Source: Zoogloea sp041914405 (GTDB taxonomy: Bacteria; Pseudomonadota; Gammaproteobacteria; Burkholderiales; Rhodocyclaceae). Taken from it: 64,000 bases of DNA. Positions 1 to 8,222 of this stretch are shown in pieces. Made by a program: the position numbers and the translations under genes. The first letter of the stretch is position 1, and the number at the start of each line of letters is the position of its first letter. The notes under the pieces are model-generated. The model was not told where the DNA came from. It searched no databases and saw only the letters and a program-made list of their open reading frames with translations. The stretch spans positions 62,001-126,000 of the forward strand of contig NZ_JAYSDK010000010.1 of the NCBI RefSeq assembly GCF_041914405.1. Reading direction: 5' to 3'.

Positions 1-411
1 CGCCTGCGCACCCTGTGGGTGGACATGTTCGGCCTCGAAGTCACCGGCACTTTCAAGTCGGAACGGGAGAACGTGGACGAGGACATCACCGCCATGGGCA
101 AGGGCCCGTTCAAGGTCGAAGTCGACCTGATGCAGCCCCTCGACCCCGAGAAGAAACCGGCCGTGCATACCACCCCGCTGAACCACGTGGGCCTGTGGAT
201 CGACGACCTGCCGAAGGCCGTCGAGTGGCTCACCGCCCAGGGCGTGCGCTTTGCGCCGGGTGGCATCCGCAAGGGCGCCGCCGGCTTCGACATCACCTTC
301 CTTCACCCCAAGGGCAACGAAGAATTCCCCATCGGCGGTGAGGGCGTGCTGGTCGAGCTGGTCCAGGCTCCGCAGGAAGTGATTGACGCCTTCGCCAAGC
401 TGGCCGGCTGA
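1..411 (+). CDS. VOC-family (glyoxalase-fold) protein, 5' truncated
   Basis: The reading frame is open from base 1, so the true start lies outside the window; 136 residues are visible. It resembles the C-terminal half of vicinal-oxygen-chelate proteins (lactoylglutathione lyase or 4-hydroxyphenylpyruvate dioxygenase-like). The pattern LNHVGLWIDDL supplies a metal-binding His, and GVLVELVQAP near the end supplies the Glu ligand expected at the close of a VOC beta-alpha-beta-beta-beta module. Substrate cannot be deduced. A strong hairpin follows the stop codon, so this is the last gene of its transcript. Confidence 0.75.
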   Translation, partial: RLRTLWVDMFGLEVTGTFKSERENVDEDITAMGKGPFKVEVDLMQPLDPEKKPAVHTTPLNHVGLWIDDLPKAVEWLTAQGVRFAPGGIRKGAAGFDITFLHPKGNEEFPIGGEGVLVELVQAPQEVIDAFAKLAG

Positions 412-428
412 TCACCTGCGTCAAACGA

Positions 429-464
429 CGAAGGGCCGGCCCTCTTGCGGGGCCCGGCCCTTCG
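429..464. terminator. Bidirectional hairpin terminator
   Basis: An 11-bp GC-rich stem (429-439 pairing with 454-464) lies between the convergent VOC gene and the zinc peptidase gene. It can end both transcripts, though the T-run is poor. Confidence 0.6.
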
Positions 465-479
465 CACGTCTGGCGCCGC

Positions 480-1334
480 TTACAGCGATTTGGCCTGGAA
501 GGTGTTGCAGTCCTTCACCTGGCCGCTCGCCATGCCGCGCTTGAACCAGCGCACCCGCTGCTCCGACGAACCGTGGGTGAAGCTGTCCGGCACCGCGTAG
601 CCCTTGGCCTGCTTCTGCAGGGTGTCGTCGCCGATGGCGGTGGCAGCGCGCAGCGCCTCGTCCACATCCCCCTCGTCGAGGATGTGGCGCGCCGTATCCG
701 CGTTCTTCGCCCATACGCCGGCCAGGCAGTCCGCCTGCAGTTCCAGGCGCACCGACAGCGCATTCGCCTCCCGCTCGCCGGCCCGCTCGCGCGCAGCCTG
801 CACCTTGGCCGAGACACCGAGCAGGTTCTGGACGTGGTGGCCCACCTCATGGGCGATCACGTAAGCCTGGGCAAAATCCCCCGGCGCCCGGAAGCGCGTC
901 TTCAGTTCCTGGTAGAAGCCCAGGTCGATATAGACCTTGTGATCCGCCGGGCAGTAGAAAGGCCCCATCGCCGCCTGCCCGGTGCCACAGGCGGTGCGGG
1001 TGGCGCCGGAGAACAGCACCAGTTTCGGATCCTCGTACTGCTTGCCGGCCTGGCGGAACAGCTGCTGCCAGGTATCCTCGGTCTCGGCCAGCACCTTGCG
1101 CACGAACTTCGTCTCCGCGTCGTTGGCCGGCGGACGGTGCTGCTCCACCGAAGGAGGCGGCGCCGATACATGGGATGCCTGGTTCAGCACGACCCGCGGA
1201 TCGATGCCGAAATACATCGCCACCAGGGCAAGCACCACGGTCCCGACGCCGATCCCGCCGACGGGCAAGCCCCCACCCCCGCCCCCCCGCCTGTCCTCGA
1301 CGTTGTCGCTTTCCCGGCTGTCGTCCAAACGCAT
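480..1334 (-). CDS. ypfJ: YpfJ-family neutral zinc metallopeptidase
   Basis: A 284-residue protein of the putative neutral zinc metallopeptidase family (Pfam Zn_peptidase). The N-terminus is hydrophilic with a glycine run at residues 17-22, followed by one membrane segment at about 27-44. The rest should be extracytoplasmic or membrane-associated. The HExxH zinc motif HEVGH is at residues 162-166, within the family pattern AHEVGHHVQ. The ATG at 1334 was chosen because AGGAGG sits five bases upstream; longer open frames upstream lack such a site. Substrates of this family are poorly known. Confidence 0.9.
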   Translation of the reverse strand: MRLDDSRESDNVEDRRGGGGGGLPVGGIGVGTVVLALVAMYFGIDPRVVLNQASHVSAPPPSVEQHRPPANDAETKFVRKVLAETEDTWQQLFRQAGKQYEDPKLVLFSGATRTACGTGQAAMGPFYCPADHKVYIDLGFYQELKTRFRAPGDFAQAYVIAHEVGHHVQNLLGVSAKVQAARERAGEREANALSVRLELQADCLAGVWAKNADTARHILDEGDVDEALRAATAIGDDTLQKQAKGYAVPDSFTHGSSEQRVRWFKRGMASGQVKDCNTFQAKSL

Positions 1335-1383
1335 AAAACCTCCTTCAAGACTTGCAACGCCTTGTCGCGCTGCAACATTTTCC

Positions 1384-1412
1384 TTGTGCAATGGGCGCAT
1401 TATCGCTATAGT
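1384..1412 (+). promoter_or_regulatory. Candidate sigma-70 promoter of the DEAD-box helicase
   Basis: TTGTGC and TATAGT are separated by exactly 17 bases. Transcription from here would give the helicase a 5' leader of about 200 nt. The remaining bases of 1335-1624 show no ORF with a ribosome site and no recognised riboswitch. Confidence 0.4.
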
Positions 1413-1624
1413 CCGCGGTCCGGTGCAAAAAGCGGTTTCGCACCGAGTCACATCGTCCCTGACCTTCTTATATCTCCCGTATTCGACGAGAGGTTGTCCT
1501 GATCGGTTAGTGCCGATATGCCAGTCAGGCAGCCTTACTGCCGCACGCGTTTGCGCGTCGCGGCGCGTTGCCGTTTTTTCTTCGCGGGCACCGCATCCGC
1601 AATACAAAAGATAAGGAAGCGAAC

Positions 1625-3151
1625 ATGGATTTCGCCACTCTCGGGCTCTCCGAACAGATCGTCAAAGCCGTTGCCGACGCCGGCTACACCGAACCCACTC
1701 CGGTCCAGCAAGCTGCCATTCCGGCCGCCCTCGCGGGTAAGGATCTCGTGGTCTCCAGCCAGACCGGCTCAGGCAAGACTGCCGCCTTCATGCTGCCGTC
1801 CCTGCAGCGCCTGACCACCGAAGCGACCATCAAGGCCCGCGGCCCCCGCGTGCTGGTGCTGACCCCGACCCGCGAACTGGCCGTCCAGGTCACCGACGCC
1901 TGCAAGGGCTACGGCAAGAACCTGCGCTACGCGAAGGCTGTCAGCGTGGTCGGCGGCATGCCCTACCCGGTGCAGAACAAGCTGCTGTCCAGCCCCTATG
2001 AAATCCTGGTGGCCACCCCTGGCCGCCTGATGGACCAGATGAACAGCGGCCGCATCGACTTTGCCCGCCTGGAAATCCTGATCCTCGATGAAGCCGACCG
2101 CATGCTCGACATGGGTTTCGTGGACGACATCGAGGCCATCGTCGCCAAGCTGCCGGCCGATCGCCAGACCCTGTTCTTCTCGGCCACCCTCGACGGCCAA
2201 GTCGCGCGCATGATGCAGCGCCTGCTGAAGGATCCGGAGCGCATCGAGATCGCCTCCGCGCAGACCCGCCATGAGAACATCGAACAGCGTCTGCTGGTGG
2301 CCGACGACATCAGCCACAAGAACCGCCTGCTCGACGGCATCCTGCGTGACGTGGGCGTCGAACAAGCCATCGTGTTCACCGCTACCAAGCGCGACGCCGA
2401 TGCGCTGACGCTGAACCTGGAATCCCAGGGTCACTCGGTTGCCGCCCTGCACGGCGACATGAACCAGCGGATGCGCACCCGTACCCTGGATCAGCTGCGT
2501 CGCGGCCACCTGCGCGTGCTGATCGCCACCGACGTGGCCGCTCGCGGCATCGACGTGCGCACCATCAGCCACGTGATCAACTACGACCTGCCGAAGGTTG
2601 CTGCCGACTACGTGCACCGCATCGGCCGCACCGGCCGCGGCGGCTCCAGCGGCATCGCCATCAGCCTGGCCGAGCGCCGCGACGTGCGCCTGCTGCGCGC
2701 CATCGAGCGCTACACCCGTCAGCCGCTGGCCGTGCACACCCTGCCTGGCCTCGAGCCGCGCACCACGCTGCCGGCCGACGAGCGCCGCCCCGGTGGTCCG
2801 CGCCGTGACGGTCGCGGCTACGGCAACGGCGGCGGCCGCTTCGGCGACAAGCGCCCGTCCGGCGGCTTCGGCGGCAACCGCTTCGACCGCGAGCGTCGCG
2901 ACGACAACCGCGGCGAAGGCCGCAGCGCCAGCCCCTGGGGCGGCAACAGCGAAGGCCGTCGCGATTTCCGTGACGCCCCCCGCCGCGCAGACGGCCCCAG
3001 CGCCCCGCGCCATCCGGAACACCGCACCGAGTTCCCCCACGTGGCCAAGCGCAGCTCCACCCACCACAATGCCGGCGGCTTCGGCGGCGGACGCAGCGAA
3101 GGCACTGGCGGCAAGCCGCGCGCTGGCCGTACCTTCAACCGCGACCGCTAA
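1625..3151 (+). CDS. DEAD-box ATP-dependent RNA helicase (RhlE-like)
   Basis: A 508-residue helicase. Motif I (SQTGSGKT) is at 45-52, DEAD at 155-158, SAT at 186-188, and motif VI (HRIGRTGR) at 331-338, so both RecA domains are complete. From about residue 390 the tail is rich in Arg-Gly, Asp and Asn, typical of a flexible RNA-binding extension. Such proteins remodel rRNA or mRNA structure in ribosome assembly, RNA decay and cold adaptation. The ATG at 1625 follows AAGGAAG, and the Met-Asp-Phe start matches the family. An in-frame start at 1568 would add 19 unrelated residues. The gene appears monocistronic. Confidence 0.95.
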   Translation: MDFATLGLSEQIVKAVADAGYTEPTPVQQAAIPAALAGKDLVVSSQTGSGKTAAFMLPSLQRLTTEATIKARGPRVLVLTPTRELAVQVTDACKGYGKNLRYAKAVSVVGGMPYPVQNKLLSSPYEILVATPGRLMDQMNSGRIDFARLEILILDEADRMLDMGFVDDIEAIVAKLPADRQTLFFSATLDGQVARMMQRLLKDPERIEIASAQTRHENIEQRLLVADDISHKNRLLDGILRDVGVEQAIVFTATKRDADALTLNLESQGHSVAALHGDMNQRMRTRTLDQLRRGHLRVLIATDVAARGIDVRTISHVINYDLPKVAADYVHRIGRTGRGGSSGIAISLAERRDVRLLRAIERYTRQPLAVHTLPGLEPRTTLPADERRPGGPRRDGRGYGNGGGRFGDKRPSGGFGGNRFDRERRDDNRGEGRSASPWGGNSEGRRDFRDAPRRADGPSAPRHPEHRTEFPHVAKRSSTHHNAGGFGGGRSEGTGGKPRAGRTFNRDR

Positions 3152-3189
3152 CGCCACGGCAAGGCCGGGCCACCGCCCGGCTCGCGGCA

Positions 3190-3227
3190 CATGACAAGGG
3201 GGCGCCTACGGGCGCCCCCTTGTCATG
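3190..3227. terminator. Perfect 17-bp hairpin with TACG loop
   Basis: 3190-3206 pairs without mismatch with 3211-3227 around a TACG tetraloop of the very stable UNCG class. It follows the helicase gene and lacks a T-run on the + strand beyond the stem, so it may also protect the mRNA 3' end. Confidence 0.7.
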
Positions 3228-3418
3228 CGTGCATCCTCCGTATCCCGACAAAAGCAAGACAGGGCGCCCTTCCCCACGCTGTGACCGGAAACAGGAATAG
3301 CGTCAAAAGACCCCTCAATTCCTGAGGTGGATCAACTGCCGGCCATCTATGATGGAATACAGTTTTCGGCACGCAGCATTCCAGCCTGCCCGGCGCTCAT
3401 TCCAAAGGGGGAGAAACC

Positions 3419-3850
3419 ATGAAAATCACCAGTCCCGTCATCGGCGAAATCGAAGTGTCGCCGGACCGCATCATCGAATTTCCGAACGGCCTGCCCGGCT
3501 TCGAAACGGCCCGCCAGTTCACACTGCTGCACCCGGAAGGCAATGACGCACCGAACATCTTCGTGCTGCAAGGCGTGGACAACCCCGAAGTAACCTTCAC
3601 CGTCACCACGCCGGACATCCTCGGACTGAATTATGAATTCACGCTGACCGACGACGAAATCGCCGCACTCCAGCTCGGCAATCCGGACGACGTCAGTGTG
3701 CTACTGATCGTCCGCAACAACGATACGGATGCTGCCGCTCCGCAAGTCAATGTGATGGGTCCGCTGGTCGTCAATATCGACTCCCGCCGCGCGATCCAGA
3801 AGATCATCGGCCGCGTCGACACCAGCGTTACGCTGCGCGCAGTCGCCTGA
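3419..3850 (+). CDS. fliW: Flagellar assembly factor FliW
   Basis: A 143-residue FliW, the flagellin chaperone that in known systems also binds and inhibits the translational repressor CsrA. The family patterns FPNGLPGFE near residue 21 and FVLQGVDNPEVTF in the first half are clear, and length is normal. GGGGGA precedes the ATG at a good distance. FliW is usually next to csrA or flagellin genes, but here it stands alone between a helicase and a cell-wall gene. The upstream gap (3228-3418) shows no convincing sigma-28 or sigma-54 site. Confidence 0.95.
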   Translation: MKITSPVIGEIEVSPDRIIEFPNGLPGFETARQFTLLHPEGNDAPNIFVLQGVDNPEVTFTVTTPDILGLNYEFTLTDDEIAALQLGNPDDVSVLLIVRNNDTDAAAPQVNVMGPLVVNIDSRRAIQKIIGRVDTSVTLRAVA

Positions 3851-3871
3851 ACGCTTTCTGCATCGCGCCTG

Positions 3872-3908
3872 ACGGCCTCCCGCCCGACTCCGGGCCGGAG
3901 GCCGTTTC
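3872..3908. terminator. Bidirectional terminator between fliW and namZ
   Basis: A nine-base stem (3872-3880 with 3897-3905) continues through one C-C mismatch into a five-base inner stem (82-86 with 91-95 of the 3800s), followed by TTTC. It serves two convergent genes. Confidence 0.75.
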
Positions 3909-3910
3909 AG

Positions 3911-5119
3911 TCAGTACAGCAGGTATTCCCGCCGTTCTTCTTCCCAGGCCTTCTCATCGGCCAACGCCAGCGCATCCAGGTCGCCGGGACGCGTCGTCGC
4001 ATCATCCACCCATTCGCGGAGGCTCTCTGAACCGTTGATCAGATCGATGGCCAGGCGGTCGTGCTCATACTCGTAGGGGAAATCCCGCCACAGCGGGTAA
4101 TCCCGCCGCACCCGGCGGATCGCCTTGAAGGCCAGCGCCTGAAGGCGCCACGGACGGAAGGCTGCGTGCTCGTAATGGGTCGGATCCTCCACGTGGATCT
4201 GCACGCCCTGGCACAGTTTGCCGGCGTGCTTGTGGAAGGTCGGCTCGAACCAACATTCGCGCAGCTTGCAACCGGCCAGCCACCTGGGCGCAAAGGCCTC
4301 CATCTCGGCCAGCACCTTGCGGGCGTCCAGGTCGGGGGCGCCGAACAGTTCCAGCGGACGGGTAGTGCCGCGCCCCTCGGACAGGGTCGTCCCTTCAAGC
4401 ATCACGGTGCCGGCATAGGCCCGCGCCATCGACAGGTTGGGCGCGTTGGGGCTCGGGTTGATCCAGCTGCGCTCGCCTAGCGGCCAGCCGTAGCCGGGCG
4501 CCGCCTCAGGCTGCCAGCCCTCCATCGTGATCACGTGGCAATCCACGTCGAGCTTCAGCGTAGCGACGAACCAGCGCGCCAGTTCGCCCATCGTCAGGCC
4601 GTGGCGCATCGGCAATGGGCCCGCGCCGACGAAGCTCTCCCAGCCCGGCCGCAGCAGCGTGCCCTCGACCGGACGCCCGGCCGGGTTCGGCCGGTCCAGT
4701 ACCCACACGCTCTTGCCGTGGCGGGCCGCCGCCTCCAGCACATAGCGCAGGGTGGTGATAAAGGTGTAGATGCGGCAACCCAGGTCCTGCAGATCAACCA
4801 GGAGCACGTCGAAGCGGTCCATCATCGGGGCCGTCGGGCGACGCACTTCGCCATACAGGCTGAACACCGGGATGCCGTGCTGCGGATCGAAGAAATCCGG
4901 CGACTCCACCATGTTGTCCTGCTTGTCGCCACGCAGCCCGTGCTGGGGACCGAACGCCGCCGACAGCTGAATGTCGGGCAGCGCCGCCAGCGCGTCGAGG
5001 GAGTGGGTCAGGTCACGGGTGACGGAGGCCGGATGGGCCAGCAGGGCGACCCGTTTGCCAGCCAGCGGACGGCGCAGTTCTGGGTCGGCGAGCAGGCGGT
5101 CGAGACCGAAACGGATCAT
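3911..5119 (-). CDS. namZ: NamZ-type exo-beta-N-acetylmuramidase (DUF1343, GH171)
   Basis: A 402-residue DUF1343 protein. Family patterns include GPQHGLRGD early, VDLQDLGCRIYTF in the middle, DRPNP, and SWINPSPNAPNL. Characterised members (NamZ of Bacillus, glycoside hydrolase family 171) release MurNAc from the non-reducing end of peptidoglycan fragments. No signal peptide is visible, so action on imported muropeptides in the cytoplasm is likely. Its ATG overlaps the TGA of the upstream DOMON gene by four bases, which indicates translational coupling. The assignment to the family is firm; the exact substrate is inferred. Confidence 0.88.
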   Translation of the reverse strand: MIRFGLDRLLADPELRRPLAGKRVALLAHPASVTRDLTHSLDALAALPDIQLSAAFGPQHGLRGDKQDNMVESPDFFDPQHGIPVFSLYGEVRRPTAPMMDRFDVLLVDLQDLGCRIYTFITTLRYVLEAAARHGKSVWVLDRPNPAGRPVEGTLLRPGWESFVGAGPLPMRHGLTMGELARWFVATLKLDVDCHVITMEGWQPEAAPGYGWPLGERSWINPSPNAPNLSMARAYAGTVMLEGTTLSEGRGTTRPLELFGAPDLDARKVLAEMEAFAPRWLAGCKLRECWFEPTFHKHAGKLCQGVQIHVEDPTHYEHAAFRPWRLQALAFKAIRRVRRDYPLWRDFPYEYEHDRLAIDLINGSESLREWVDDATTRPGDLDALALADEKAWEEERREYLLY

Positions 5120-5664
5120 GGTGTCGGAGCCTTGAGAGCGACGGCAAAACCGTCGCGGTGATGGAAGTCGGGCTTGCCCGGCGGATGCGCCAGTGCCCAG
5201 TAACTGTGATGGCCGTCGCCATGCTCGACGACGGCGGTGATGCCCAGCTGCAGCTCGCCGGCCGGCACGCAGGCCGCCTCGAGTTTCGCCTCCAGGCTCA
5301 GCACGCCGGCATCGCGATTGATGACCAGCCGCGGCGCCGGGCCGACCGGTGAAGGCACGCGGCCCCGGTAGGTTGCAAAATCGAAGCGCGCCCACTGGCC
5401 GTTGGGGGAAAAATTGAATTCCCGATATGCATCGGTGGCAGCGATGCCGACGAACACTTCAAAACAGGTATAGGCCCACAAACGCTCAGGAGGCAAGGGC
5501 GTCGCTGCCTCCGGAATGCGCAGGACTGCGAGCGCACCCTCCAGCCGGTAGCGCAGCGTAAGGCCGCCATCGGCACTGCGCTCAAATTCCACATCAATCT
5601 CCGCCAGACCAGCGGCCGGCGTATCCGGATGGCAAACCAGCGGGACGGGAGAGGAAACCATCAT
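5116..5664 (-). CDS. DOMON-like domain protein
   Basis: A 182-residue soluble protein made of one DOMON-like beta-sandwich (the MurB-associated subclass). Typical features are LWAYTCFEVFVG, YREFNFSPNGQWARFDF and the closing YWALAHPPGKPDFHHRDGF segment. DOMON domains usually bind haem or sugars. No signal peptide or CXXCH is present, so a cytoplasmic sugar-binding role is more likely here. It is the first gene of an operon with namZ (ATGA overlap), which supports a link to cell-wall sugar recycling. No enzymatic activity is known. Confidence 0.8.
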   Translation of the reverse strand: MMVSSPVPLVCHPDTPAAGLAEIDVEFERSADGGLTLRYRLEGALAVLRIPEAATPLPPERLWAYTCFEVFVGIAATDAYREFNFSPNGQWARFDFATYRGRVPSPVGPAPRLVINRDAGVLSLEAKLEAACVPAGELQLGITAVVEHGDGHHSYWALAHPPGKPDFHHRDGFAVALKAPTP

Positions 5665-5772
5665 GGATCGTAGGAGAAGCTCGGGGGCTGGATTCTAGCG
5701 GTTCTGCCACTACAGGTTAAACTCCCGCGAGCCGACACGGTCCATTCCATTCGTGCCCTTGCAGCAATTGCC

Positions 5773-6228
5773 ATGTCCGCATCCCACTCCCCCGTCCAGC
5801 GCAGCTTTACCGACCGCCTGCGCCAGGTCGCCCTCTTCGAGATCGGCGGCCTGCTGCTGATCACGCCGCCCTACATCTGGCTGTCCGGCCAGCCGAGCGG
5901 CGACTCCTTCGTGCTGATGGCCATCCTGGCCGTCATCGCCGCCATCTGGAACGGCAGCTTCAACACCGCCTTCGACTGGCTGGAAGGGCGCCTCACCGGA
6001 CGCACAGCCGACCGCCGCCCGTGGCGGCTGCGGGCCATCCACGCCATCGGTTTCGAAGGCGGCCTGTTCATGATCACGCTACCGGTGGTGATGCTGTGGA
6101 CCGGCATGGACTGGCTCACCGCCCTCGCCGCCGACATCAGCATCGCTCTGGCCTACGTGGTGTATGCCTTCGGCTTCAACCTGGCCTATGACCGGGTCTT
6201 TCCAATCGTCGCGGGCCCGGGCCGCTGA
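5773..6228 (+). CDS. PACE-family efflux transporter (AceI-like)
   Basis: A 151-residue inner-membrane protein with four predicted helices arranged as two BTP (bacterial transmembrane pair) domains. Diagnostic PACE motifs are WNGSFNTAFDW in helix 2 and RAIHAIGFEGG at the start of helix 3. PACE proteins such as Acinetobacter AceI export biocides (chlorhexidine) and polyamines using the proton gradient. The gene is divergent from the DOMON/namZ operon. Substrate is not predictable. Confidence 0.9.
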   Translation: MSASHSPVQRSFTDRLRQVALFEIGGLLLITPPYIWLSGQPSGDSFVLMAILAVIAAIWNGSFNTAFDWLEGRLTGRTADRRPWRLRAIHAIGFEGGLFMITLPVVMLWTGMDWLTALAADISIALAYVVYAFGFNLAYDRVFPIVAGPGR

Positions 6229-6267
6229 CCCCCGCTGCAGGCGGCCGACGAAGCGCGGGCGGACCGC

Positions 6268-6273
6268 TATAAT
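6268..6273 (+). promoter_or_regulatory. Consensus -10 box upstream of psd
   Basis: TATAAT lies 30 bases before the psd start; no good -35 is seen at the usual spacing. Confidence 0.35.
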
Positions 6274-6303
6274 CCGCCCCTTCGCTTCCGCCGGAAACCT
6301 GCC

Positions 6304-7155
6304 GTGTCCGACCGCCTCAAAGTCCTTCCCCAATACCTGATCCCCAAGCAGGCCCTCACCGTGCTGGCCGGCAAGCTGGCCGGCGCCAAGGCCGGCGGCC
6401 TCACCACCAGCGTGATCCGCTGGTTCGTCGGCCGCTACGGGGTGAACATGGACGAGGCGGCCAACCCGGACATCGCCAGCTATGCCAGCTTCAACGATTT
6501 CTTCACCCGCCCGCTGAAGGCCGGCGCCCGCCCCCACGCCGACGCCGACTTCATCTGCCCGGTGGATGGCGCGATCAGCCAGTTCGGCCGCATCGACCGC
6601 GACCAGATCTTCCAGGCCAAGGGCCACGCCTACTCCACCCGTGCGCTGGTCGGCGGCGACCGGGACCTGGCGGCACAATTCCAGGATGGCGAATTCGCCA
6701 CCTTGTACCTCAGCCCGCGGGACTACCACCGCATCCACATGCCCTGCGACGGCCGCCTGACCCGCATGATCTACGTGCCCGGCGCGCTGTTCTCGGTGAA
6801 TCCGACCACCGCCCGCGGCGTGCCCGGCCTGTTCGCCCGCAACGAACGGGTGGTATGCGTCTTCGAGAACAATGAGATCGGCCCGTTCGTGCTGGTTCTG
6901 GTTGGCGCGACCATCGTCGGCAGCATGGCCACCGTCTGGCACGGCCAGGTCAATCCGCCCCGCCCCGGCAAAATCCGCGAATGGGACTACCCGGCCGGTG
7001 AAGTGATGCTGAAGAAGGGCGACGAGATGGGCCGCTTCCTGCTCGGCTCGACGGTGGTGATGCTGTTCCCGAAGAAGCGCGTCAGCTTCACCGAGGCGTG
7101 GGCCCCGGCCCGCCCGATCCGCCTCGGCGAGGCGATGGGTCACCGGCCGCGCTGA
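6304..7155 (+). CDS. psd: Phosphatidylserine decarboxylase proenzyme
   Basis: A 283-residue PSD that makes phosphatidylethanolamine from phosphatidylserine at the inner membrane. The self-cleavage motif LGST is at 247-250; cleavage between Gly248 and Ser249 would give the beta chain and the pyruvoyl alpha chain. Other family blocks are SFNDFFTRPLKAGARP, CPVDGAISQFG, YLSPRDYHRIHMP and VNPTTARGVPGLFARNER. Translation starts with GTG at 6304. Length matches proteobacterial PSDs. The downstream neighbour is convergent, so psd is probably transcribed alone. Confidence 0.97.
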   Translation: MSDRLKVLPQYLIPKQALTVLAGKLAGAKAGGLTTSVIRWFVGRYGVNMDEAANPDIASYASFNDFFTRPLKAGARPHADADFICPVDGAISQFGRIDRDQIFQAKGHAYSTRALVGGDRDLAAQFQDGEFATLYLSPRDYHRIHMPCDGRLTRMIYVPGALFSVNPTTARGVPGLFARNERVVCVFENNEIGPFVLVLVGATIVGSMATVWHGQVNPPRPGKIREWDYPAGEVMLKKGDEMGRFLLGSTVVMLFPKKRVSFTEAWAPARPIRLGEAMGHRPR

Positions 7156-7167
7156 ACCGCGCCGGCC

Positions 7168-8046
7168 TCAGTGGCGCAGGCGCAGGATGCGCCACGCGCC
7201 GGCCAGCACCATCGCACCGATGATGCTGCCCACCACCCAGTCCGGCCAAGGGCTGCCGAGCCAGGCAACCAGACCGCCGGCGACGATCACGCCCAGGTTG
7301 GCCAGCGCATCGTTGGCGGTGAAGATGTAGCTGGCTTTCATGTGCGCGCCGCCGTCCCGGTGACCGGCGATCAACACCATACAGGCCACGTTGGCGACCA
7401 AGGCCAGCAGCGACACGCCCATCATGGCACCGGCCAGGGTCTCTGAACCATACAGCACGTGGTCCGCCACCTGCACGAACAGGCCCAGCCCGAGCAGCAA
7501 CTGCAACACGCCGGCGAAGCGCGCCGCCTTCAGCTGCAAGGCCGCCCCGCGCCCGACCGCGTACAGCGCCACCGCATACACCGCCGCATCGGCAAACATG
7601 TCGAGGCCGTCGGCGAGCAGGCCCGACGACTCCGCCCACCAGCCGGCCAGCCCTTCGATCACGAACATCGCCGCGTTGATGGCCAGCAGCCAGCGCAGCG
7701 CCCTCCGTTCGGCGACCGGATCCTCCACCCGTGCCGTTGGCGCTCCGGCCGCCGGACCGCTGGCGAGGCGTTCCGCCCCCATGCCCAGGCGGGCGATGCG
7801 GGTTTCCACCTCGTCGGCCGGCACCCCATGCCAGACGGTGACGGTACGGGCAACCAGGTCGAACTCCAGCCCATGGGCCAGTCCATCCAGCTCCATGCGC
7901 ACCAGCGCCTCCTCGGCCGGGCAATCCATGTCGCCGACACGAAAGATCGAGCGCAGGGACGCCTCGCCGGATGCCAACCGAGGCGTTGCGGACACTGCCG
8001 CGCCGGAGGCGGAACAACTGCATCCGCCGGAACAGGACGAACTCAT
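7168..8046 (-). CDS. HMA-CDF fusion metal efflux transporter
   Basis: A 292-residue protein. It has a Cys/Ser-rich start (four Cys in the first 11 residues region SSSCSGGCSC), a heavy-metal-associated domain at about 32-92, and a CDF transporter with six predicted helices from about 116. The HMA loop reads GDMDCPAEE, with only one Cys where copper chaperones have CxxC. The CDF helix-2 site DMFAD keeps both metal-binding Asp, but the helix-5 position reads FTAND, so the usual His of HxxxD is missing. Probably an antiporter exporting a divalent cation; the metal is uncertain. A REP-like pair lies 22 bases upstream of the start. Confidence 0.88.
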   Translation of the reverse strand: MSSSCSGGCSCSASGAAVSATPRLASGEASLRSIFRVGDMDCPAEEALVRMELDGLAHGLEFDLVARTVTVWHGVPADEVETRIARLGMGAERLASGPAAGAPTARVEDPVAERRALRWLLAINAAMFVIEGLAGWWAESSGLLADGLDMFADAAVYAVALYAVGRGAALQLKAARFAGVLQLLLGLGLFVQVADHVLYGSETLAGAMMGVSLLALVANVACMVLIAGHRDGGAHMKASYIFTANDALANLGVIVAGGLVAWLGSPWPDWVVGSIIGAMVLAGAWRILRLRH

Positions 8047-8067
8047 GCCAAAACTCCTCGGGATTCC

Positions 8068-8136
8068 GTGGGGGCGAATTCATTCGCCCTCTGTCGCGCT
8101 TCAATTAAATCCGCGGGCGAGTGAATTCGCCCCCAC
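8068..8136. repeat. REP-like inverted pair, locus 1
   Basis: Two units of a near-palindrome, GTGGGGGCGAATTCATTCGC (8068 on) and its reverse complement ending at 8136, face each other across an AT-richer 22-base centre. The arms match at all but one or two positions. It lies in the divergent promoter region between the CDF and radical SAM genes. Related copies are at 27558 and 35702. Confidence 0.85.
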
Positions 8137-8222
8137 AGGAAAGGACCGGACATCACTGGCCGTCCTTTCCGACCCGACGATGGTAGCCTGTCGGCCACGT
8201 TTCCTGCACGGCCGATTTCCTG

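Noticed and set aside
1262..1283. C-run that could be a slippage site in the zinc peptidase gene
   Set aside because: It encodes a glycine run in a disordered N-terminal part, and the frame stays open on both sides.
1769..3190. Long antisense open frame (473 codons) across the helicase gene
   Set aside because: It is an Ala/Gly/Val/His-rich shadow of the GC-rich helicase frame, without ribosome site or recognisable domain.
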